21,285 nucleotides of DNA from DATIJJ01 sp035478255 (GCA_035478255.1 DATIJV010000044.1:1-21285), one strand, 5' to 3'. Positions 1 through 8,182 are shown, counted from the first letter of the stretch. A program made the numbers and translations. Notes: generated by a model from the sequence alone, not told the origin.

Positions 1-112
1 TACTTATCATTTGGGTGGATCCCGGACATTAACTCACTCTAAATTCGCGAAAAGCGCGAATTAAGACTGAGTAAATTCCGGGATGACGCTCTAATCAGCT
101 TTCGCTTAACTT
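1..112. repeat. Family A double-hairpin repeat, partial copy at left window edge
   Basis: This stretch matches 21173-21285 with only a few mismatches and one single-base indel near its end. It starts in what is the spacer between the two arms of the full copy at the right end, so the left arm of this copy probably lies outside the window. The visible arm (about 18-94) folds on itself: a CCCGGA outer stem, ACTCA/TGAGT-type inner pairing, and an AATTCGCG/CGCGAATT tip. It ends with the word GACGCTCTAA, which is also found in repeat family B. No coding potential is apparent. Confidence 0.85.
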
Positions 113-119
113 AATGGCA

Positions 120-181
120 GTGCCCCTTTCCCCTTCCTCCACATGCTTTTTGTGGAGTTCGGTGCAAGGGGAAGGAGGTAA
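120..181. repeat. Family B repeat, degenerate short copy
   Basis: A pyrimidine-rich left arm and a purine-rich right arm ending in GGAAGGAGGTA form an imperfect hairpin around a GCTTTTTGTGG centre. The right end is the same as the ends of the copies at 8467, 9169 and 18060. The left outer TACCTCC end and the double-hairpin middle are missing, so this is a decayed or partial copy. Confidence 0.7.
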
Positions 182-197
182 AAAAGCGAAGGAACTA

Positions 198-257
198 TCA
201 AAAATTAATCTTTTTGTATAACTTGATGCAAATTTCTAATTCCACCTTCCCTTTACT
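198..257 (-). pseudogene. Mosaic gene-end remnant related to the genes at 2076-3340
   Basis: On the minus strand this short stretch reads SKGKVELEICIKLYKKINF and then a stop. The first half matches KGKVELEICIS near the C-terminus of the lysozyme-like/DUF3892 protein; 29 bases are identical between 226-254 and 2763-2791. The second half matches the last residues (IKLYKKMD) of the exported protein encoded at 2076-2690. It therefore looks like the scar of a second copy of that gene pair in which an internal deletion joined the two ends. It is too short to be a functional gene. Confidence 0.6.
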
Positions 258-267
258 AATTGTAGTA

Positions 268-642
268 TTACTTGCCCTTTTTAATTGTTCTTTTTATTTT
301 GAATACTGCGAAATTCATTTCGTAAGTAGTTTCGGTTCCAGTGATTTCTAATTCATCTTCAGGAATCATTAAATCTGCAATTAAATCCCCTGTATGTTCC
401 ATCAATGATTTTTGTTTGGGGGAATTCTCGGGCAGCGTTTGCATTTGGGTAATTACATGACCCAACTCTCTGACCTTAGTGAAGGTTTCAATAATTGCTA
501 GTGTTGTTTCTGTTGCCGCTTGGCTTTTTAAAATGGTAGCTAGCATGTAAAGCCCTTTTTCGGTAAAGGCTGTTGGTAGTTTAACTTTTCCACCCTTTAT
601 TGAAGTCGAAAATTTCGACCTCAATGAATCCCATTCTTTTAA
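268..642 (-). pseudogene. ORF6N-type DNA-binding protein, N-terminally truncated remnant
   Basis: The reading frame carries WDSLRSKFSTS, a basic GGKVKLP stretch, and FTEKGLYMLATILKS followed by LAIIETFTKVREL. This is the typical second half of ORF6N/KilA-N-like phage and plasmid DNA-binding proteins. The N-terminal half, which normally recognises DNA, is absent. Going upstream, an in-frame TAA stands at 643-645, directly before the codons for LKEWDS, and no family-like sequence could be read in the other frames. An open frame of 118 residues starting at a TTG (624) exists but cuts into the conserved WDSLRSKF block, so that start is unlikely to be genuine. It is probably a fragment left from a mobile element. 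The family assignment is from recall of the motif; no search was run. Confidence 0.65.
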
Positions 643-743
643 TTAAATTTAATCAATGAGATATCTGTTGATGCCCGTGGCAAATATACTAAAAAATGTA
701 AAGACAAAAGGATTTTTTACATAAAAAATCTTCCTTTTAACTA

Positions 744-772
744 TTGTTGCGCGATGTTTTTAGCCTTATAAT
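744..772 (+). promoter_or_regulatory. Probable sigma70 promoter of the NYN gene
   Basis: TTGTTG (744-749) and a perfect TATAAT (767-772) are separated by 17 bases. The site lies 89 bases before the ATG at 861. The longer open frame would begin inside the -35 hexamer at 744, which argues against that start. Confidence 0.5.
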
Positions 773-860
773 TTCAGTAATAGTGCCCTTGGCAGTACGC
801 GCTCCCATACTAATAGCGGGAATGCCGACCCCGAGGGCTTTTTGTTTTAGGAGCCTACCA

Positions 861-1529
861 ATGCCAACAGCAATTCTTGTGGATGGCGGTTTTTTTATAA
901 AACGCTATCGCCAAATTTATACTAATACAGTAGATCGATCTCCTCAAAAAGTGGCAAAAAATTTACATGAAATTTGTCTTAAACATTTATCTTCTAACCA
1001 GAGAAAAGAGAAAAAAGCTCGGGATTTATATCGAATTTTTTATTACGATTGTCCCCCTTTAAGTAAAAAAGCTCATCATCCAGTGACCCAAAGAGCAATT
1101 GATTTTAGTAAAACAGAAGAGGCTATTTTTCGTACTGCGCTGCACTCAGAGTTGCGTAAGCTGAGGAAAGTTGCGCTTCGATTAGGCCGATTATCAGATA
1201 GTAGCAATTGGCAAATCAAGCCAGAGAAATTAAAAGAATTGGTAAAAAAAGAAATCGCAGTTGATAATCTTCAGGAAAATGATTTGTTATATGAGGTGAA
1301 ACAAAAAGGCGTGGACATGAAAATTGGCCTTGATATTGCTTCACTGTCATATAAGCGGTTAGTGAAACAAATCGTATTAATTGCTGGTGATAGTGACTTC
1401 ACTCCAGCAGCGAAGCTGGCGCGAAGAGAAGGAATAGACTTTATTCTTGATCCCATGTGGAATCCAATTAATCAAGATCTTCATGAGCATATTGATGGCC
1501 TCATGTCCACTTGTCCTCAGCCGAAATGA
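861..1529 (+). CDS. NYN domain protein (LabA/DUF88-like, PIN-fold putative ribonuclease)
   Basis: This 222-residue protein has the pattern of NYN-domain proteins, which use clustered aspartates to bind metal and are thought to cut RNA. Visible are VDGGFF at the N-terminus (Asp8), KGVDMKIGLDIA around residues 149-160 (Asp152, Asp158), and IAGDSDFTPAAKLAR around 174-188 (Asp177, Asp179), which is the usual catalytic set. The middle (residues 40-145) is a basic helical insert. The start at 861 is chosen because AGGAG lies at 848-853 with good spacing and because the upstream part of the open frame overlaps a promoter. The gene appears intact although both neighbours are broken. It could be a phage- or island-borne nuclease; its target is unknown. 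Family confidence is high, function confidence low. Confidence 0.8.
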   Translation: MPTAILVDGGFFIKRYRQIYTNTVDRSPQKVAKNLHEICLKHLSSNQRKEKKARDLYRIFYYDCPPLSKKAHHPVTQRAIDFSKTEEAIFRTALHSELRKLRKVALRLGRLSDSSNWQIKPEKLKELVKKEIAVDNLQENDLLYEVKQKGVDMKIGLDIASLSYKRLVKQIVLIAGDSDFTPAAKLARREGIDFILDPMWNPINQDLHEHIDGLMSTCPQPK

Positions 1530-2072
1530 ATGGAAAAAAACACAATAGAGGATAACAAAAATTCGTAACTTAACTTTATTTTTACCTTTATTGTTTGGTG
1601 GTGCATTAATAAATGAATTGTCTAACCATTTTAAAAGTCTTTTTTGTTGTTCTCTTATGCGATCATAACTGTGATCCGATAACGGTAATGAGCTAAGGCG
1701 CATAACAAAGCACCAACTTAGAAACTGATGCACTGTAGTTAAGCGCTGATTGAAGGTATGCGGTGAAATTGTAATGCGAGTTATTTTGTGATCTGTAGCT
1801 TGGTCACGGCGCAAAGTTTCAATCATTCCTCCTTTGACCTCAGCTTCAGAAAAAGATTGTCCTGTTCTTATTCTTTTCCATAAATCAATTTTTTCATTTT
1901 CCAACCAGCTATAAAGGACACTAAGCTCACGTAAGTTCCTGATGAGGGTATTAATGCTTAAGAATCTCCTTCCCATGATGAATTCATTTGGCGTTGGTAT
2001 GGGAAGTCCATTGTTATCCACTAACATGGGCAGCTGATCACCTGATGGATGTGTAATGACTTCAATTTTCAT
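1530..2072 (-). pseudogene. Tyrosine recombinase/integrase, N-terminal part only
   Basis: The first roughly 168 residues look like the arm-binding and SAM-like N-terminal region of a phage or island integrase: MKIEVITHPSG start, NTLIRNLRELSVLYSWLE helix, HTFNQRLTTVHQFLSWC helix, then a basic linker. The catalytic domain (Arg-His-Arg-Tyr) is absent. After about 1565 the frame continues only into the antisense of the NYN gene and loses any family character. The break therefore lies between about 1530 and 1569, next to the NYN stop codon. The start codon is only 3 bases past the stop of the upstream exported-protein gene, so it may once have been translated in the same operon. The remnant supports the view that bases 1-3500 are an old integrated element. 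Confidence 0.7.
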
Positions 2073-2075
2073 CTG

Positions 2076-2690
2076 CTAGTCCATTTTTTTATATAACTTG
2101 ATTTGTTTTCCTGTTGGTGTGAATAGCCAATCCCAATTGTAGCTACCTAATGGAGTATCGCCTTTGAAACGGTAACGGTGTTGATTAACAATTATGTCGC
2201 CTTTATATGATCCAGACTGCACAACACGCAATTCACTGCCATCGGTTACAAATCTTAAATGGCTATCATCAACATCCACAGCATGAATGGCACCCGAGGT
2301 TACCCATGCAGATGTTTCAAAATAAAGAGTTTTACTATCAGGTGAAAATTGCAGGTTATGTGGATCAATAATAACGGTTGACATGTCTTTACAATTAAAA
2401 TGCGGAGCGACTAATAATTTTTTAGTCATTTCTTTGGTATCAACAATCCATATTTCATCAGCCTGTTCGCCTTTTTCAGAAAAATAAAAGCAATTGCTGG
2501 GGATGGTATAACTACTTTTTTTAACAAACACAATCCATTTGCCATCTGGTGATTCGGTCAAGTCGGTTAATTTTGCATCATTGGTTAATTGCGAGATTTT
2601 CGCATTTTTTTCTTTTTCACTTTGTATATCTTGGGCATAAGCTGTTGCGAAGATAGTGCATAAGCAAATAAATACTATTATTTTTTGCAT
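2076..2690 (-). CDS. Exported protein with WD40-like/TolB-like beta-propeller motifs
   Basis: This 204-residue protein begins with a clear Sec signal peptide: a basic start, the hydrophobic stretch IIVFICLCTIFATA and a probable cut after AYA at residue 19. The mature part carries two PD40-like motifs, TESPDGKWIVFV (about 45-56) and QFSPDSKTLYFET (about 114-126). These are typical of short beta-propeller blades in TolB-like periplasmic proteins. It is too short for a full propeller. The ATG overlaps the end of the upstream gene by 13 bases and has AGGA just before it, inside that gene's last codons, so the two are translationally coupled. Its role is not known. Given the lysozyme-like partner, a periplasmic protecting (immunity) role is possible, but that is inference. 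Confidence 0.65.
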   Translation of the reverse strand: MQKIIVFICLCTIFATAYAQDIQSEKEKNAKISQLTNDAKLTDLTESPDGKWIVFVKKSSYTIPSNCFYFSEKGEQADEIWIVDTKEMTKKLLVAPHFNCKDMSTVIIDPHNLQFSPDSKTLYFETSAWVTSGAIHAVDVDDSHLRFVTDGSELRVVQSGSYKGDIIVNQHRYRFKGDTPLGSYNWDWLFTPTGKQIKLYKKMD

Positions 2691-3340
2691 ATTAAATCCT
2701 CAAGCCTTTTTTGAAAAAGACTGTTTGGCGGTGTTCTTAAATATTTATTGCTTAATTTCGATATGCAAATTTCTAATTCCACCTTCCCTTTTGCAGCTAA
2801 ATCAATACATTCGGATTCAGTAATCCATTCACCGTAGCTGAGACAGTATTGATAGTTATTTTTCCCCAGTACTTTAACGCTAGAAATACAATATACTTCT
2901 GTAATGTTTCCAACTTTATAACCTTCCATTTGTTGTATTGCTTTCCAGAACTTTTCAAATTGAATGTCAGTAAATTTTTTTATTGGTGTATCATCATCAA
3001 TACCAGTTTTTTCTCGAAGTAACTTTTCATATTTTTTGGTTGGATTATCTTTTGGTGGTGCGTAGCTGTAAATCATTTCATGGATTGAAGAGTCGCCATA
3101 TGTTGTTATCAGAACATCCAATAATGCATCGTGTCCAGATTCATCATCTGGAAAAATAGCAAAAGCATGTGTTTTGCCAATTTGATTGTGTTTTTTACTA
3201 ATTGATCCAGACCAAACATTTCCTGGATTATGATTGCGCCATGCCCATGTTCCCTCGGAAAAACGAAAATGTCGTTCATCAGTATCTGTGTAAATGACAG
3301 AATTTTTCATTCCTCCAACAGCTCGAATAAGTTGTTTCAT
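2678..3340 (-). CDS. Lysozyme-like protein with C-terminal DUF3892-like domain
   Basis: Residues about 30-145 carry the pattern of phage-type peptidoglycan-active/lysozyme-like proteins: RNHNPGNVWSG, then FAIFPDDESGHDALLDVLI, SIHEMIYSYAPPKDNPTKKY, and a final helix ending in QQMEGYKVG. The C-terminal part (about 148-217) fits DUF3892: an ISSVKVLGK strand, GEWITESECIDLAAKGKVE, and the signature-like KYLRTPPNSLFQKRLEDL. There is no signal peptide, so a wall-directed enzyme would need another export route such as a phage holin or a secretion system. AAAAGGATTT stands before the ATG as ribosome site, the same sequence style as before the downstream overlapping gene. The family assignment is from motif memory. 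The catalytic residue is not certain; Glu30 is a candidate. Confidence 0.6.
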   Translation of the reverse strand: MKQLIRAVGGMKNSVIYTDTDERHFRFSEGTWAWRNHNPGNVWSGSISKKHNQIGKTHAFAIFPDDESGHDALLDVLITTYGDSSIHEMIYSYAPPKDNPTKKYEKLLREKTGIDDDTPIKKFTDIQFEKFWKAIQQMEGYKVGNITEVYCISSVKVLGKNNYQYCLSYGEWITESECIDLAAKGKVELEICISKLSNKYLRTPPNSLFQKRLEDLICKK

Positions 3341-3457
3341 ATTTAAATCCTTTTCTAATCCCTTAACTTAAATTGACAATAAAGTTATATGCTAACTTCT
3401 ATTTTTTCAAAATAAATTTATAGATATTTTTTATCTTTTCATTTTGTTGAGATGATG

Positions 3458-3496
3458 AAAAAGCCATCATTATCTTTACATTCTAAATGATGGCTT
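3458..3496 (-). terminator. Probable intrinsic terminator of ssb
   Basis: AAGCCATCATT (3461-3471) and AATGATGGCTT (3486-3496) form a perfect 11-bp stem with a 14-base loop. Read on the minus strand the stem is followed by TTTTT. It lies about 75 bases beyond the ssb stop codon, in the direction of ssb transcription. Confidence 0.6.
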
Positions 3497-3569
3497 GATT
3501 CTATTGATTTACTTGATTTTGCTTATGATATTAAATATTTGCTCTTTATATCTTTATAAATACTCTAGG

Positions 3570-4013
3570 CTAAAACGGTATATCATCCTCAAAATTCTCT
3601 GCTGGTTCAGCCTGTGCCACTTCAGCCGGCGCTGCTTTTGCCGCAGCCATCGACTCACCGCCGCTATTAGGATTTCCGCCTAACATTTGCATCGTGTCGC
3701 CCACAACTTCCGTGGTGTAACGGTCCTGTCCGGTATTTTTATCCTGCCATTTACGAGTTTGTAAACGTCCTTCCAGATAAATTTTTGAACCCTTACGTAA
3801 ATATTCGCCCGCAATTTCAGCCAGCCGTTGATAAAATACAATGCGATGCCATTCGGTGCGTTCCTGATTTTCGCCCGTTTGTTTATCTTTCCACACTTCT
3901 GAAGTTGCAATGGTGAAGTTCGCTACCGCCATGCCGGTTGGGGTATAGCGTATTTCTGGATCACGGCCGAGATTGCCGATTAAAATAACTTTGTTGACGC
4001 TGCCTTTTGCCAT
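3570..4013 (-). CDS. ssb: Single-stranded DNA-binding protein SSB
   Basis: This 147-residue protein coats single-stranded DNA in replication, recombination and repair. The OB-fold domain (about 1-112) begins MAKGSVNKVILIGNLGRDPE and continues with GMAVANFTIATSE, TEWHRIVFYQRLAEIAGEYL and KGSKIYLEGRLQTRKW, all standard SSB blocks. A short Gly/Ala/Pro-rich linker leads to the acidic tail ending in EDDIPF, the tip that recruits partner proteins. Length and tail are typical of gammaproteobacterial SSB, although the linker is short. GGAG stands close before the ATG. The gene lies 22 bases downstream of the MFS gene, so the two may be cotranscribed. Divergent uvrA lies beyond the transporter, a known gammaproteobacterial arrangement. 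Confidence 0.97.
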   Translation of the reverse strand: MAKGSVNKVILIGNLGRDPEIRYTPTGMAVANFTIATSEVWKDKQTGENQERTEWHRIVFYQRLAEIAGEYLRKGSKIYLEGRLQTRKWQDKNTGQDRYTTEVVGDTMQMLGGNPNSGGESMAAAKAAPAEVAQAEPAENFEDDIPF

Positions 4014-4035
4014 GTCACATCTCCTGCAATAAAAG

Positions 4036-5229
4036 TCAATATGTCCGATGTTGAGGGTTTTTCATTTGAAACGCAATAGCTGCCCACAAGATTGTGAGAA
4101 TTGCGCAGACCAGATATACCTTCGTCAAACCGAGTATGCCATACAGCCACCCGCCGAGCGAACCGCCTGCAAAAATACCTAAGAATTGCGAACAGGAATA
4201 AATGCCTAATGCGGTTCCTTTACGCGCAGGCTGCGCGGTTTTGGAAACGAGGGAGGGGAGAAAGGCTTCGAGAATCGAAAAGCCGGTAAAAAACAAAAAA
4301 AGCCCTAATGCTGTCAATGAAATGCTGGCAGGCCATCGCCAGAAAATCCATTCGGCAGAGAATAACATAAAAATCGCACCAAGAAAAAAGAATTTTAAAC
4401 GCTGTTTTTTTTCAGCTGCAATAATGCAGGGGACGCTTCCAATAAAAGCCAGCAATAAAACCGGTAAATATAATCTCCATTGATGGTCGCCGCTCAAGCC
4501 TGCGAAACTGAGCAGACTGATCGGAATCACTACAAAATTCGCAGTAAAAATCGCATGCAGCATGAAAATACTGATGTTTAATCGTGTCAGTTCAGGGTGT
4601 TTTAATACAGCAAAAAATGAATGGCGCTCGGACCCAGTGTCCGCATGCCAAGAGATTTTTTCAGGTGAGGGAACGGCCATATACAAGATCAAAATGGCTA
4701 AAATCCCAAAACCGGCAGCGAGCCAGAATGTTCCTTTGACTTGCAGCCAGGGATTGAGTAAAGGCCCCAAGAGCATCGCCAGAGAAAATGACATGCCAAT
4801 CGTCACGCCAATGATCGCCATGGCTTTTGTCCGCTGATTTTCTCGTGTTAAATCAGCCAGTAAAGCGATAATCGTACTGCCGACTGCGCCTGCGCCTTGC
4901 AGTGCCCGCCCCATCATCATCATCCAAATGCTCGTGCTGCAAGCTGAAAGCACGCTCCCCGCTGCAAAAATAATTAAACCGAGAGTAATCACTTTTTTGC
5001 GGCCAGCCTTATCCGACCAGGCGCCGAAGGGGATTTGAAAAACTGCCTGAGTCAAACCATAAATTCCCATCGCAAATCCTACTCGCCCCGGAGTCGCGCC
5101 TTGCAAATGTGAGGCATATAGCGAAAACAGGGGTAACACCATGAATAAACCCAGCATGCGCAGCGACATGATGCTGGCAAGTGCCATGGCAGAGTGTCGT
5201 TCAATTGAGTTCATTTTTGTAAGAGACAT
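4036..5229 (-). CDS. Major facilitator superfamily transporter
   Basis: This 397-residue integral inner-membrane protein has about 12 hydrophobic segments. The MFS motif A is visible after the second helix (GAWSDKAGRKKV, about 69-80). MGRALQGAGAVGSTIIALLADL fits the following helix of drug/proton antiporters of the DHA1 type, and a second-half motif is seen around TAQPARKGTALGIYSCSQFLG. The protein resembles YajR-like transporters found next to uvrA and ssb in other gammaproteobacteria, but it ends shortly after the last helix and has no extra C-terminal domain. The substrate cannot be read from the sequence. The ATG at 5229 has no strong ribosome site; an ATG five codons later (5214) is an alternative. 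Confidence 0.9.
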   Translation of the reverse strand: MSLTKMNSIERHSAMALASIMSLRMLGLFMVLPLFSLYASHLQGATPGRVGFAMGIYGLTQAVFQIPFGAWSDKAGRKKVITLGLIIFAAGSVLSACSTSIWMMMMGRALQGAGAVGSTIIALLADLTRENQRTKAMAIIGVTIGMSFSLAMLLGPLLNPWLQVKGTFWLAAGFGILAILILYMAVPSPEKISWHADTGSERHSFFAVLKHPELTRLNISIFMLHAIFTANFVVIPISLLSFAGLSGDHQWRLYLPVLLLAFIGSVPCIIAAEKKQRLKFFFLGAIFMLFSAEWIFWRWPASISLTALGLFLFFTGFSILEAFLPSLVSKTAQPARKGTALGIYSCSQFLGIFAGGSLGGWLYGILGLTKVYLVCAILTILWAAIAFQMKNPQHRTY

Positions 5230-5287
5230 GAGTTGAGAGGTTTTATTGTTTTAAGTTAAGGGAATTTTACATGATATGACAGGATTC

Positions 5288-5296
5288 TGCTATAAT
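5288..5296 (+). promoter_or_regulatory. Probable uvrA promoter, extended -10
   Basis: TGCTATAAT (5288-5296) is a TGn-extended consensus -10, 37 bases before the uvrA ATG. No good -35 stands 17 bases upstream, as is common for extended -10 promoters. No clear CTG-N10-CAG LexA box was found in the 104-base gap to the MFS gene. Confidence 0.5.
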
Positions 5297-5333
5297 TGCT
5301 CTCCTAATTTTTCAACCCAAGACTTTAAATCAC

Positions 5334-8159
5334 ATGAAAGAAATCCAAATCCGCGGTGCCCGTACCCACAACTTAAAAAACCTTAACGTGACCTTGCCTC
5401 GCGATCAATTAATTGTGATCACGGGTCTTTCGGGTTCAGGAAAATCTTCTCTGGCATTTGATACCCTCTATGCCGAAGGGCAGCGCCGCTACGTTGAATC
5501 ACTTTCTTCTTATGCCCGCCAATTTCTTTCGGTGATGGAAAAACCTGACGTTGATCATATTGAAGGGTTGTCTCCCGCTATTTCAATCGAACAAAAATCG
5601 ACATCGCATAATCCGCGTTCGACAGTCGGGACGATTACGGAAATTTATGATTATTTACGATTACTCTATGCAAAAGTCGGTCAGCCAAAATGTCCCGAGC
5701 ATGGACATATTTTAGAAGCACAAACTGTCAGTCAAATGGTCGATATGGTTTTGAGTTTACCAGAAGATACCAAAATCATGATTTTGGCGCCCATTGTGCG
5801 TGAGCGCAAAGGCGAACATGTCGAATTACTGCAAGAATTACGCAGTCAGGGATATGTTCGTGCGCGTATTGATGGTCAAATGATTGAGCTTGATCATCCG
5901 CCCAAACTTGATTTACGAAAAAAACACACGATTGAAGTGGTCATTGATCGCATCAAAGTGCGTGATGAAGTGCGCGTGCGTCTTGCTGAATCCTTTGAAA
6001 CCGCTTTACGTTTGGCAGAAGGAATTGCGTCCATTGGTTTTATGGATGAACCCAAAAAACCCGGGCAGGTTTTTTCAAGCCAGTTTGCCTGTCCAGATTG
6101 CGGTTACAGTCTCGCAGAATTATCGCCGCGTCTTTTTTCGTTTAATAGTCCAACCGGCGCATGTCAAGTGTGTGATGGATTAGGCGTAAAACAGGATTTT
6201 GATCCCGCGTTGATTATTACGAACCAAAATTTAAGTCTGGCCGATGGTGCAGTCCGCGGTTGGGACCGGCGCAATGGTTATTATTATCAATTGTTGTCGT
6301 CGCTTGCAAAACATTACAAATTTAATATGGAACATCCTTTTAGTTTATTACCGAAAAAAATTCAAAACATGATTTTGTATGGCAGCGGCGATGAATTAAT
6401 TAAATTTAATTATAAAAATGAACAAGGCCGCGGATTTTCAAAAAAAGATGTATTTGAAGGCGTTATTCCCAATATGGAACGACGTTATCGTGACACAGAA
6501 TCTAACATGGTGCGCGAAGAGTTAAGCAAATATCTTGCGGTGAAACCGTGTGATGATTGTGAGGGAACGCGTTTATGTAAGGCCGCGCGTTATGTGTTTG
6601 TAGAAGATATTGGTTTGGCTGAGATTACAAAAAAACCCATTAATCAAACGAAAGAATTTTTTGAGAAACTGGAATTAAGCGGTTATCGCGCGGAAATCGC
6701 AGCAAAAATTAAAAAAGAATTAATCAGCCGTTTAAGTTTTTTAGTGAATGTCGGTTTGGATTATTTAAGTCTGGATCGCAGTGCCGATACCTTATCGGGC
6801 GGAGAAGCGCAGCGTATTCGATTGGCAAGCCAGATTGGCGCTGGGCTCGTTGGAGTGATGTATATTCTCGATGAACCATCGATTGGTTTGCATCAGCGTG
6901 ATAATGAACGTTTGTTACAAACATTGCATCATTTGCGGGATTTAGGCAATACGGTGATAGTGGTTGAGCATGATGAGGATGCGATTCGAAGTGCGGATTA
7001 TGTATTGGATTTAGGTCCAGGCGCGGGTGTGCATGGCGGTGAAATTGTAGCAGAAGGGCGTCCAGAAGATATTTTAAAAAATTCCAAATCATTAACCGGG
7101 CAATATTTATCGGGAAAACGAAAAATAGAAACTCCTAAAAAACGCTGTGCGATTGATCGAAAAAAAATGATTTTATTGCAAGGTGTGCGAGGCAATAATT
7201 TGCGAGATATCACAGTCGATATTCCGCTCGGTGTGATGACGTGTATTACGGGTGTGTCGGGTTCAGGAAAATCGACATTAATAAATGATACGCTGGGACC
7301 GATTGCAGCACGTGCATTGAATGGTGCAACTTCGCGTGAACCCGCAGCGTATGAAAATGTCGAAGGAATGGAATTTCTCGATAAAGTAGTTGAAATTGAT
7401 CAGAGCCCGATTGGGCGAACGCCGCGCTCGAATCCTGCAACATACACAGGATTATTCACACCGATTCGCGAATTATTTTCGGGAACACAGGAAGCGCGCG
7501 CAAGAGGGTATGGTCCTGGGCGTTTTAGTTTTAATGTTCGCGGCGGGCGTTGTGAAGCGTGTCAAGGTGATGGCGTGATTAAAGTTGAAATGCATTTTTT
7601 GGCGGATGTGTATGTGACCTGTGATATTTGTCAGGGCAAACGTTACAATCGCGAGACGTTGGAAATTACATATAAAGGAAAAAATATTCATCAAATATTG
7701 GAAATGACGATTGAAGATGCGCGCGAGTTTTTTGATCCTATTCCGATGGTCGCGCGGAAATTGCAGACTTTAGTGGATGTGGGATTGTCATATATTTGTT
7801 TAGGGCAGAGCGCGACAACATTGTCGGGCGGCGAGGCGCAGCGTATTAAATTATCGCGTGAACTGTCGCGCAGGGATACGGGACAGACGTTATATATTCT
7901 GGATGAACCGACAACGGGATTGCATTTTTATGATATTGAGCAATTGTTGAAAGTGCTGCATCGATTGCGGGACCATGGAAATACGATTGTGATTATTGAA
8001 CATAATCTGGATGTGATTAAAACAGCGGATTGGATTATTGATTTGGGCCCGGAAGGGGGTGACAAAGGCGGGCGAGTGGTTGCTGTCGGTACGCCGGAGG
8101 AAGTGGCGAGGCATAAGACGTCTTATACCGGGAGATTTTTGAAGAAGATGTTGGTGTGA
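5334..8159 (+). CDS. uvrA: Excinuclease ABC subunit UvrA
   Basis: UvrA is the damage-sensing ATPase of nucleotide excision repair; it works as a dimer, loads UvrB on lesions and acts in the cytoplasm. At 941 residues it matches the usual length (E. coli 940). Visible landmarks are a first Walker A, GLSGSGKSS (31-39); a first zinc module, CPDC (253-256) with CQVC (277-280); a first ABC signature, LSGGEAQRIRLA (from 487), followed by ILDEPSIGLH; a second Walker A, GVSGSGKST (640-648); a second zinc module, CEAC (740-743) with CDIC (763-766); and a second signature, LSGGEAQRIKL (from 830), with ILDEPTTGLHFYD. All key residues are present and the gene is intact. It is divergent from MFS/ssb. A repeat element begins 24 bases after the stop. 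Confidence 0.98.
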   Translation: MKEIQIRGARTHNLKNLNVTLPRDQLIVITGLSGSGKSSLAFDTLYAEGQRRYVESLSSYARQFLSVMEKPDVDHIEGLSPAISIEQKSTSHNPRSTVGTITEIYDYLRLLYAKVGQPKCPEHGHILEAQTVSQMVDMVLSLPEDTKIMILAPIVRERKGEHVELLQELRSQGYVRARIDGQMIELDHPPKLDLRKKHTIEVVIDRIKVRDEVRVRLAESFETALRLAEGIASIGFMDEPKKPGQVFSSQFACPDCGYSLAELSPRLFSFNSPTGACQVCDGLGVKQDFDPALIITNQNLSLADGAVRGWDRRNGYYYQLLSSLAKHYKFNMEHPFSLLPKKIQNMILYGSGDELIKFNYKNEQGRGFSKKDVFEGVIPNMERRYRDTESNMVREELSKYLAVKPCDDCEGTRLCKAARYVFVEDIGLAEITKKPINQTKEFFEKLELSGYRAEIAAKIKKELISRLSFLVNVGLDYLSLDRSADTLSGGEAQRIRLASQIGAGLVGVMYILDEPSIGLHQRDNERLLQTLHHLRDLGNTVIVVEHDEDAIRSADYVLDLGPGAGVHGGEIVAEGRPEDILKNSKSLTGQYLSGKRKIETPKKRCAIDRKKMILLQGVRGNNLRDITVDIPLGVMTCITGVSGSGKSTLINDTLGPIAARALNGATSREPAAYENVEGMEFLDKVVEIDQSPIGRTPRSNPATYTGLFTPIRELFSGTQEARARGYGPGRFSFNVRGGRCEACQGDGVIKVEMHFLADVYVTCDICQGKRYNRETLEITYKGKNIHQILEMTIEDAREFFDPIPMVARKLQTLVDVGLSYICLGQSATTLSGGEAQRIKLSRELSRRDTGQTLYILDEPTTGLHFYDIEQLLKVLHRLRDHGNTIVIIEHNLDVIKTADWIIDLGPEGGDKGGRVVAVGTPEEVARHKTSYTGRFLKKMLV

Positions 8160-8182
8160 TGTGATGGGGATTTTTGTTTTTT

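Noticed and set aside
711..730. AT-only palindrome GATTTTTTACATAAAAAATC as a terminator
   Set aside because: The stem is almost only A-T pairs and would be weak; it lies just before a promoter and has no T-run beyond the stem.
744..860. Longer NYN reading frame starting at 744
   Set aside because: The start would be a TTG inside the -35 hexamer, the extra 39 residues look unlike the family, and a good ribosome site precedes the ATG at 861.
1377..1529. C-terminal part of the integrase open frame
   Set aside because: It is the antisense of the NYN coding region and has no recombinase motifs, so the remnant is ended near 1530.
5230..5333. SOS (LexA) box before uvrA
   Set aside because: No CTG-N10-CAG type dyad could be found in the gap, although uvrA is SOS-controlled in some relatives.
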